Of a DNA stretch of 64,000 nucleotides, positions 1-9,194 are shown piece after piece. Source of the DNA: Polaribacter sp. Hel1_85 (GTDB lineage: Bacteria > Bacteroidota > Bacteroidia > Flavobacteriales > Flavobacteriaceae). Location: NCBI RefSeq assembly GCF_000766795.1, contig NZ_JPDS01000003.1, positions 1-64,000 on the forward strand. The letters are read 5' to 3'. Each line of letters begins with the position of its first letter. Positions within the stretch are counted from its first letter, which is position 1. The notes under the pieces are model-generated. The model saw only the letters and a list, made by a program, of their open reading frames with translations, was not told where the DNA came from and ran no database searches. The translations under genes and the position numbers were made by a program.

Positions 1-49
1 TTTCGAATTCGGAAGGCTTTATATATTTCTAAACAACAACCTTCCAACC

Positions 50-97
50 CTAACAATTAGGATTATTGAAATTACGATTGTTATTATTGTTTGTCAT
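50..97 (-). other. Asn-rich mini-ORF, possible leader peptide
   Basis: A 15-codon reading frame starts at ATG (97-95) and ends at TAG (52-50). Nine of its 15 residues are Asn. Just downstream on the same strand, CCTTCC and GGAAGG (plus-strand positions 40-45 and 11-16) could form a stem. This arrangement would fit a leader peptide for a gene lying beyond the left edge. It could equally be chance in AT-rich DNA. The rest of positions 1-247 shows nothing else I can support. Confidence 0.15.
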
Positions 98-247
98 TTT
101 TGTTTTATTGCTGACAAATATAGACAGAATATATCTTATAAAAACTTCTTTTTTAAGATTTTGTCTAAGCTTTAAAGTATTCTTAAAAAATCAACTTTAT
201 ATTATGAATACATTAAAAAATCTCTAAAAAGAAATATTTAATTCAAT

Positions 248-1516
248 TTATTTTAAAGATATTTGATATTGCATTACAAACATTCCTTTGTAATCTTTCT
301 GCGTAATTGTTGCAGCATCAAAAATAGGTCTATGTTGATATCCCAAACTTAACTTTCTACCATGTTTACCATCCATTAAAAAGTTAACGGTAAAATCATA
401 AACTGTCATTGTATCATTTAAAACATCCCAATTAGAGCTTTGAACTGCAATATTAGGTTGAATTACCATTGGATAACTTAAAATTTTAGATTTTTTAAAA
501 GCATATCCAAATTGTGTATACCAAGTTGTTCCAGTACCAATCATTGGAAAAGCAACACCAGCTCCATTAAAGTCAGATCCACCTCCAGATGTAGGATTGT
601 TAGCTCCTACATTTCTAATATAATCTTTACCAAAATCATAATCATAGAAACCTAAATATGCAGTAATTGCTCCTTCATTATTTAAAGGCAAGTTTAAAAA
701 AGAATCTACCGCCCAATGGTTCATGTCATACAAATTAGTCCCTGCCAATAAAGCATCTCCATCACTCATCGCTTTTTCTTGAAATTGAAATCCAGCTCCT
801 ATGTTAAAAACTTTTTTATCCTGTACATATGTCCCTGTTTGATAAGCAGATTTATTAGACTCATGCTCAAAAAACTGATATTTAACATATGATGAAGTTT
901 TAACTCTTGGTCTGTTATTAGCAAAATCAACTCCACCAGTTGGTATACTAGTTACAGCTATTGGATTTCCAAAACTTATTCTATAATCAATTTTACCTAC
1001 CTGTCCTTTTGCCCAAACACCAATAACTCGACCAATATCATCTGTTTTATTTACTGTGTTTAAAGAAAAAAGAGGAGAGTCTAATCCCATTAATGTTTTA
1101 TTAGAACGGACATTCCACCTATTTAAACCTTGCCATCCAGATTTTCCCACACCTACTTCAAAAGCCTTACTGAAAGCATATTCTGCATATAAATCCAAAA
1201 TTTGCATTGGAAAATTTTTAGATTTAAAACTATGATTATTACCACCTATAATTGAATAAAAATATAGTTTGGGAGTTAACTGAGAAGTAACAGGAATTCT
1301 CAACCTTCTTATAGAAACATCGGTATAACTACTTGTAGACTCTCCATTTACCAAAGAACCTTCATTTAAATCTGAGTAACGCATCCATAATTGTGCTCTC
1401 ACATTCCATTTAATAGTTGGCTTAAACTCTTTCTTTTCTTGTGCATTTACAAACATTGATGACAATAAAATAATTGCTATCAAAAATTTATTCATGTTAC
1501 TCTGTACTAACTTCAT
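248..1516 (-). CDS. Outer-membrane porin (OprO/OprP-like beta-barrel)
   Basis: A predicted outer-membrane beta-barrel of about 420 residues. A signal peptide (MNKFLIAIILLSSMFVNAQ) is followed by alternating hydrophobic and polar strands rich in Tyr, Phe and Gly, and the chain ends in MFVMQYQISLK, a typical final barrel strand. Length and pattern match the phosphate-selective porin O/P group common in Bacteroidota; substrate specificity cannot be read from the sequence. The longest frame begins at 1516 (MKLVQSN), but the signal peptide begins at the Met at 1495, so the true start may be 1495. A TAnnTTTG-type element lies at 1549-1542 on this strand. It stands alone, divergent from gyrB. Confidence 0.75.
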   Translation of the reverse strand: MKLVQSNMNKFLIAIILLSSMFVNAQEKKEFKPTIKWNVRAQLWMRYSDLNEGSLVNGESTSSYTDVSIRRLRIPVTSQLTPKLYFYSIIGGNNHSFKSKNFPMQILDLYAEYAFSKAFEVGVGKSGWQGLNRWNVRSNKTLMGLDSPLFSLNTVNKTDDIGRVIGVWAKGQVGKIDYRISFGNPIAVTSIPTGGVDFANNRPRVKTSSYVKYQFFEHESNKSAYQTGTYVQDKKVFNIGAGFQFQEKAMSDGDALLAGTNLYDMNHWAVDSFLNLPLNNEGAITAYLGFYDYDFGKDYIRNVGANNPTSGGGSDFNGAGVAFPMIGTGTTWYTQFGYAFKKSKILSYPMVIQPNIAVQSSNWDVLNDTMTVYDFTVNFLMDGKHGRKLSLGYQHRPIFDAATITQKDYKGMFVMQYQISLK

Positions 1517-3813
<2,297 letters not shown>

Positions 3814-3845
3814 TCATTCAATTATCTTTAATAATATTTATTTTA

Positions 3846-3873
3846 AACCCCAACATTTTTGTTGGGGTTTTTA
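3846..3873 (+). terminator. Rho-independent terminator of gyrB
   Basis: Stem AACCCCAAC / GTTGGGGTT with a short ATTTTT loop, followed by T-rich sequence, 32 bases after the gyrB stop. Confidence 0.85.
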
Positions 3874-4008
3874 TTGAAAAATAATGGGTGTTTACACGGT
3901 ATTTTTACCAAAACAACAACTTATTCTACAATACTTTAACATATTTTTATATATTAGCCTACACAAACACTAACTTTTAAACAAATATTAACCAAAAACT
4001 ATTAACAA

Positions 4009-5040
4009 ATGAAAAAGTGTATTTTAATTTTTATAGGTGTATTCGCCTTAACTTTTAACACAAAAGCACAAGAAGGATTTGAAGCTATTCTTCTAGCTGA
4101 TGCAGCAGATTCTAAAAAATTGATGCAATCTTATTTTGCTCCAGGAATGGAAGGTTTTATCAATGCCATGAACAATGGGTGGTATCATACAGCTAAAGTT
4201 CACAAACCTTTTGGTTTTGATTTAGCTATAGGCTTAAGTGGTGCAATGATTCCTACTGAAAAAGAATTATTTAACATTTCTGCCTTAGGATTAACATCTA
4301 TAACTTCCTCTGCAACAACTGCTTCAACATTTGCTGGACCAAGTAACACTACATCAATGACTGTTAACACAACAATTAATGGGCAAAACGTAACTGCAAC
4401 TTTTGATTCTCCTGGTGGAATTCTATCTGACTTACCAGCTAAAGCTGTACCTGCTCCTATTGTTCAATTAAGTGTTGGATTACCTTGGAAACTAGAAGGT
4501 ATGCTTAGATTTGTGCCTGAATTAAGTATTGGTGAAGATGATGGTAAAGTGAAAATGCTCGGTTTAGGTGTTAAAAAAGAAATTACAGATTGGTTTGGTC
4601 CAATGGAAAAAACTCCTTTACATGTATCTCTTTTAGCAGCGTATACAACAATGGATGTAAGTTATGGTATTGCTGACCAAAATTCTGGAGAAATTCAAGT
4701 TCAAAATGCTTTAACAGAATTTAATTTAAAAGCATTTACTGTTCAGGCAATTGCTTCTTTAAATTTTCCAATTATAAATATATATGGAGGTATAGGATAT
4801 AATAGTGGTAGCTCTAGTTATGCAATGTCAGGTACTTTTATTGGTGAATTTACTGACACTACAAGTGGGCAAAAAGTTACAAAAAACTTAAGCGTTCCAA
4901 CTGATTTAGAATTTGATTCAAGTGGGTTTGCAACTACTGTTGGTGCTAGATTAAGCTTAGGATTCTTTAAAATATTTGCAAGTTATGCTTTACAAGATTA
5001 TAATACTTTCTCAGCTGGAGTTGCATTAAGTATTAGATAA
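4009..5040 (+). CDS. Secreted beta-rich protein, DUF6588-like
   Basis: A 343-residue exported protein with signal peptide MKKCILIFIGVFALTFNTKAQ. The mature part begins with a helical segment and continues with amphipathic beta strands ending in FASYALQDYNTFSAGVALSIR, which suggests an outer-membrane barrel or a barrel-like protein. Its pattern (a conserved Trp-Tyr-His near the N-terminus, FGFDLAIGLSGAMIP, and PAPIVQLSVGLPW) resembles what I recall of the Bacteroidota family DUF6588; I could not check this. Function unknown. It is transcribed alone between the gyrB terminator and its own terminator. Confidence 0.65.
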   Translation: MKKCILIFIGVFALTFNTKAQEGFEAILLADAADSKKLMQSYFAPGMEGFINAMNNGWYHTAKVHKPFGFDLAIGLSGAMIPTEKELFNISALGLTSITSSATTASTFAGPSNTTSMTVNTTINGQNVTATFDSPGGILSDLPAKAVPAPIVQLSVGLPWKLEGMLRFVPELSIGEDDGKVKMLGLGVKKEITDWFGPMEKTPLHVSLLAAYTTMDVSYGIADQNSGEIQVQNALTEFNLKAFTVQAIASLNFPIINIYGGIGYNSGSSSYAMSGTFIGEFTDTTSGQKVTKNLSVPTDLEFDSSGFATTVGARLSLGFFKIFASYALQDYNTFSAGVALSIR

Positions 5041-5060
5041 GAAAACAATAAAAATATAAC

Positions 5061-5095
5061 AAAAAAAGACATCTCGTGTAGATGTCTTTTTTTTG
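5061..5095 (+). terminator. Rho-independent terminator
   Basis: AGACATCT / AGATGTCT stem with loop CGTGT, flanked by A7 and T8; closes the DUF6588-like gene. Confidence 0.85.
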
Positions 5096-5127
5096 TTTTC
5101 AAGAAGTTAATCCTTGTGTAATTTTTG

Positions 5128-5135
5128 TACTTTTG
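5128..5135 (+). promoter_or_regulatory. mdh promoter -7 element
   Basis: TACTTTTG matches TAnnTTTG and lies 41 bases before the mdh ATG. No properly spaced TTG was found upstream. Confidence 0.4.
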
Positions 5136-5175
5136 CATTTATCAAATTTGAATATAAATATTAAAAATAAAAGAT

Positions 5176-6102
5176 ATGAAAGTTACAGTAGTAGGAGCTG
5201 GTGCAGTAGGTGCAAGTTGTGCAGAATATATTGCAATTAAAGATTTTGCTTCAGAAGTTGTTATTTTAGACATTAAAGAAGGTTTTGCAGAAGGTAAAGC
5301 AATGGATTTAATGCAAACTGCTTCTTTAAATGGTTTTGACACAAAAATTACAGGAAGCACAAATGATTATACAAAAACAGCTGGTTCTGACGTTTGTGTA
5401 ATTACTTCTGGTATTCCTCGTAAACCAGGAATGACTCGTGAAGAATTAATTGGAATTAATGCAGGAATTGTAAAAACTGTTTCTTCTAATCTAATTGAAC
5501 ATTCTCCAAATACAATTATTATTGTAGTTTCAAATCCTATGGATACTATGACTTATTTAGTTCATAAAACTACAGGATTACCTAAAAACAGAATTATTGG
5601 AATGGGTGGAGCTTTAGATTCTGCTCGTTTTAAATATAGATTAGCAGAAGCTTTAGGAGCTCCTATTTCTGATGTTGATGGAATGGTAATTGGTGGTCAT
5701 TCTGATAAAGGAATGGTTCCTTTAACAAGATTAGCAACTCGTAACTCTATTCCTGTTTCAGAATTTATTTCTGAAGAAAGATTAGAACAAGTTTTACAAG
5801 ACACTAAAGTTGGTGGAGCAACATTAACTGGTTTGTTAGGTACTTCTGCTTGGTATGCTCCTGGAGCTGCAGTTTCTGGAATGGTACAAGCAATTGCATG
5901 TGATACTAAAAAAATATTCCCTTGTTCAACTTTATTAGAAGGTGAATTTGGTTTAAATGACTTATGTATTGGTGTTCCTGTTGTTTTAGGTAAAAACGGA
6001 ATTGAAAGCATTGTAGAAATTAATTTAAGTGATGCTGAAAAAGCACATTTACAAGAATCTGCTGTTGGTGTTTCTAAAACAAATGGTTTATTAGAATTAT
6101 AA
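5176..6102 (+). CDS. mdh: Malate dehydrogenase
   Basis: NAD-dependent oxidation of malate to oxaloacetate in the TCA cycle; cytoplasmic. The 308-residue protein belongs to the LDH-like MDH type. It has the Rossmann motif GAGAVG at residues 7-12, an Asp ending beta-2 (ILDIKEG) that suits NAD, the substrate-loop Arg residues in GIPRKPGMTREEL, VSNPMD, and the catalytic His in IGGHSDKGMVPL. The Arg residues in the mobile loop favour malate over lactate. It is flanked by terminators and is probably monocistronic. Confidence 0.95.
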   Translation: MKVTVVGAGAVGASCAEYIAIKDFASEVVILDIKEGFAEGKAMDLMQTASLNGFDTKITGSTNDYTKTAGSDVCVITSGIPRKPGMTREELIGINAGIVKTVSSNLIEHSPNTIIIVVSNPMDTMTYLVHKTTGLPKNRIIGMGGALDSARFKYRLAEALGAPISDVDGMVIGGHSDKGMVPLTRLATRNSIPVSEFISEERLEQVLQDTKVGGATLTGLLGTSAWYAPGAAVSGMVQAIACDTKKIFPCSTLLEGEFGLNDLCIGVPVVLGKNGIESIVEINLSDAEKAHLQESAVGVSKTNGLLEL

Positions 6103-6137
6103 AATCAAATTACTATTTAGTAATTTTTAGATATTAA

Positions 6138-6168
6138 AAATCCAGCTTAATGCTGGATTTTTTTTTAT
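6138..6168. terminator. Bidirectional terminator between mdh and the SRPBCC gene
   Basis: AAATCCAGC / GCTGGATTT with loop TTAAT, A-rich on one side and T-rich on the other. It sits between two convergent genes and could serve both. Confidence 0.8.
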
Positions 6169-6584
6169 TTCTCTAAATATTCTTTTAACCTGTTTGCAAA
6201 ATAATTCCATCCACCAAGACAACTTTCTCTTGTAAATTCAGGTATATTTTTAGGCAAACTTTCCAAACCAAAGCAACTAATTGTTAAAATTGATTTACCA
6301 TCAACATCTTCAATCTCAAAAACAGATAAAGATTCTCCAATAATGTCTTTATAATTCCAAGCATAAGAAATCCTTTCATAAAGCATAACTTCTTTAACCT
6401 TCCATTGATGATAAAAATCTCGAGTTGTAGATTTTACATTAAATGAAGTTTCAAAACCGACTTTGGCTTCAAAATCTGGAATTTTTTCAAAAAACCATTT
6501 TGTCATTTGATTGACTTCAGTTATTGCTTGCCAAATTTTTTCTTTGGAAGCATTTGTTTCTATTTTAACAACTATTGGAATCAT
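6165..6584 (-). CDS. SRPBCC (AHSA1-like) domain protein
   Basis: A 139-residue cytoplasmic protein of the START/SRPBCC fold, the group of Aha1-C-like small ligand-binding proteins. Evidence is the opening IPIVVKIETNASKEKIWQAIT, the WFFEKIPDFEAKVG segment, and the closing long helix GGWNYFANRLKEYLEK with the conserved Trp. Ligand and function are unknown. It lies 10 bases downstream of fhs on the same strand and is probably co-transcribed with it. Confidence 0.75.
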   Translation of the reverse strand: MIPIVVKIETNASKEKIWQAITEVNQMTKWFFEKIPDFEAKVGFETSFNVKSTTRDFYHQWKVKEVMLYERISYAWNYKDIIGESLSVFEIEDVDGKSILTISCFGLESLPKNIPEFTRESCLGGWNYFANRLKEYLEK

Positions 6585-6594
6585 AATTTAAAAT

Positions 6595-8271
6595 TTAAGA
6601 CAATCCAGAAATCACTCCATTATTATCAATCGTCATATTTTCTGAGGCAGGAATAGATGGCAACCCAGGCATTCGCATCATTTTTCCTAAAATAGGAATC
6701 ACAAATTGTGCTCCAGAAGCAATTTCTATCTCCCTAACTGTTACAGTAAATCCTTCTGGCCTACCAATTAAAGAAGCGTTATCTGAAAATGACTTCTGAG
6801 TTTTTGCCATACAAATTGCAAAATCATCAAAACCTAACCTACTAATTCTTCTTAGATTTAATTGAGCCTTCTTACTATACTCAACATTCTTAGCTCCATA
6901 AATTTCTTTCGCAATTATTTCAATTTTATCTTTTATTGGAGATTTCCAATCATACAAAGATTTGTAATGAGTTGCTTTATTTTCAACCACATTTACAACT
7001 GCGGTTGCTAAGCTTTTTGTACCTTTTCCTCCATTTCCCCAACCTTCAGATAAAACTGCTTCAACACCTAATTTTGCACATTTTTCAATTACAAAATCAG
7101 CTTCTTCCTTCGAATCAGAAATAAATGAATTAATTGCAACTACTGGCTCAATATTAAACTTTCTAATATTCTCTATGTGTTTTTCTAAATTGATAAACCC
7201 TTTTGATACTTTTTCTAAATCAGGAATATTATATTCTTCTGGCTTTGCTCCTCCATGATGACGTAAAGCTCTAATAGTAGCAACCAAAACAACACATTTT
7301 GGATTTAATTTTGCAAAAGTAGATTTAATGTTTAAAAACTTTTCTGCGCCTAAATCTGCTCCAAAACCAGCTTCTGTAACTACATAATTAGACAATGACA
7401 ATCCCATTTTAGTTGCAATTATGGTGTTTGTTCCTTGAGCAATATTTGCAAAAGGGCCTCCATGAATAATTGCAGGGTTTTCTTCTAAAGTTTGCACCAA
7501 ATTTGGCTTTATTGCATCTTTTAGCAAAATTGCCATCGCATTTTCCGCTTTTAAATCTCTAGCAAAGATTGGTTTATTATCAAAAGTAAAACCAATAAAA
7601 ATATCACCTAAACGTTTTTTTAAGTTTTCTAAATCAGAAGCCATACATAAAATAGCCATAACTTCTGATGCAGGTGTAATGTTAAATCCATCTTGCCTTG
7701 GAACTCCATTCATAGTTCCTCCTAAACCAATTGTAATATCGCGTAAAGCTCTATCATTCATATCAATTACACGTTTCCAAAGAATTGTTCTTGGATCAAT
7801 ATTTAAATTATTGGTTTTACTTTGAATATTATTATCAATTAAAGCAGACAACAAATTATTTGCTTTTTCTACAGCGTTAAAATCTCCTGTAAAATGCAAA
7901 TTGATATCTTCCATAGGAACAACTTGCGAATATCCTCCTCCAGCTGCTCCTCCTTTAATTCCAAAAACGGGTCCTAAAGAGGGTTCTCTTAAAACAACAG
8001 TTGCTTGTTTTCCTATTTTATTTAAACCTTCTGTTAAACCAATAGAAACCGTTGTTTTACCTTCTCCTGCGGGAGTTGGAGTTAATGCAGTAACTAAAAC
8101 TAAATTATTTTTCTTAACTTTTTCATCATCAATTAAAGACAACGGAAGTTTTGCTTTGTATTTTCCATACATTTCTATATCATCTTCATCTACTTTTAAT
8201 TTTTGAGCAATTTTTTTAATATGAATAAGTGTCTTTGATTGAGCAATTTCAATATCAGATAGATGTGCCAT
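6595..8271 (-). CDS. fhs: Formate--tetrahydrofolate ligase
   Basis: ATP-dependent formation of 10-formyl-THF from formate and THF in one-carbon metabolism. The 558 residues fit the family. P-loop TPAGEGKTT lies near residue 70, followed by REPSLGPVFGIKGGAAGGGYSQ near residue 100. FTGDFNAVEKANNLLSA and the EKFLNIK and GAKPEEYN regions are also typical. The start MAHLSDIEIAQ is the usual family start. It heads a two-gene unit with the SRPBCC protein. Confidence 0.96.
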   Translation of the reverse strand: MAHLSDIEIAQSKTLIHIKKIAQKLKVDEDDIEMYGKYKAKLPLSLIDDEKVKKNNLVLVTALTPTPAGEGKTTVSIGLTEGLNKIGKQATVVLREPSLGPVFGIKGGAAGGGYSQVVPMEDINLHFTGDFNAVEKANNLLSALIDNNIQSKTNNLNIDPRTILWKRVIDMNDRALRDITIGLGGTMNGVPRQDGFNITPASEVMAILCMASDLENLKKRLGDIFIGFTFDNKPIFARDLKAENAMAILLKDAIKPNLVQTLEENPAIIHGGPFANIAQGTNTIIATKMGLSLSNYVVTEAGFGADLGAEKFLNIKSTFAKLNPKCVVLVATIRALRHHGGAKPEEYNIPDLEKVSKGFINLEKHIENIRKFNIEPVVAINSFISDSKEEADFVIEKCAKLGVEAVLSEGWGNGGKGTKSLATAVVNVVENKATHYKSLYDWKSPIKDKIEIIAKEIYGAKNVEYSKKAQLNLRRISRLGFDDFAICMAKTQKSFSDNASLIGRPEGFTVTVREIEIASGAQFVIPILGKMMRMPGLPSIPASENMTIDNNGVISGLS

Positions 8272-8437
8272 ATTTAGATTTTAAAAATTTATTTTTACGA
8301 ATTTAAACGAATAAATATAATGATTTTTAAGAATCAATAAAATAATATTGTTATTTACTTAAAAAATTACATATAATTAAATTAAATAAGATTAGATATT
8401 TCAGAACTATAAAGCAATCTTTTTATATATTTGACAC

Positions 8438-9040
8438 ATGAAAGTAAAATGGTACATCAGTACTTTATTCTTACTATTTATTTGTTTTGGAGCATTTCAA
8501 GAAGAGGTTACAATCCCTAATCAAGAAATTGTTCTAGAATTTGTTGATGCTAAAATCAATAAAAAAAATATTGAAAATACAATTACTGATGTAAAAGAAA
8601 AACTGCTAAAAGTTGGTGTTACTAATATTAAAATTAGTGAAACGCAAAACGGTACTTTAAAAATTTCTTACCATAGTGATTTTCATATCGATAACATTAA
8701 AAAAGAGCTTGCTAAAGAGAATGAATTAGTTTTAAATCAGCATTCTGAAAATCAACCAAAAAACAAAGATTCTTCTAATTACAATCTTGATATTTATGAG
8801 TTAACAAACGAAACTGATATATCAAATTCAGATTTTAAATTTGTATTTGAGGTTAAGTATAATTCTGATAGATTTACAACTTATAATTATTTTGCTTTTC
8901 TTAAAAAAATAGATCAACACAAAGCTGATCAACTTTTTAAAAACACATATAAAACAAACAAAAACAATCCTTTTATAAAGGATCATTCTTCACACAAAGA
9001 ACCAGAAGTTAGAGCAGGTCCCAAAAAACACTATAGTTAA
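8438..9040 (+). CDS. Hypothetical secreted protein
   Basis: A 200-residue protein I do not recognise. MKVKWYISTLFLLFICFGAFQ looks like a signal peptide. The mature part is Lys- and Asn-rich, with a short ferredoxin-like pattern (residues 25-95, IVLEFVDAKINKK ... NIKISETQNGTLKISY) that recalls SecD-P1-like or small periplasmic modules; this is only a fold impression. It sits just upstream of secDF but is separated from it by a palindrome and a promoter. TATATTTG (8426-8433) ends five bases before the only Met codon, so the transcript may be nearly leaderless. Confidence 0.6.
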   Translation: MKVKWYISTLFLLFICFGAFQEEVTIPNQEIVLEFVDAKINKKNIENTITDVKEKLLKVGVTNIKISETQNGTLKISYHSDFHIDNIKKELAKENELVLNQHSENQPKNKDSSNYNLDIYELTNETDISNSDFKFVFEVKYNSDRFTTYNYFAFLKKIDQHKADQLFKNTYKTNKNNPFIKDHSSHKEPEVRAGPKKHYS

Positions 9041-9081
9041 AAAATGTAATTATTTACATTTTTCTATTACCGCTTAACATC

Positions 9082-9097
9082 ATGAGTTTAAACTCAT
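9082..9097. repeat. 16-bp perfect palindrome upstream of secDF
   Basis: ATGAGTTTAAACTCAT reads the same on both strands. It lies between the 8438-9040 gene and the secDF promoter. It could be an operator or a weak hairpin; there is no T-run. Confidence 0.4.
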
Positions 9098-9126
9098 AAT
9101 ATCAAATAAACAATCAACAAAAATAA

Positions 9127-9157
9127 TTGTCAGGTTTTACGAGAAGCTATATATTTG
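9127..9157 (+). promoter_or_regulatory. secDF promoter
   Basis: TTG (9127-9129), 20 bases, then TATATTTG (9150-9157): a near-ideal Bacteroidota promoter. The predicted transcript starts near 9164, about 30 bases before the secDF ATG. Confidence 0.7.
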
Positions 9158-9194
9158 CTCGTTTTAAAAACCTTGACTCTAAAATAAATATAAA

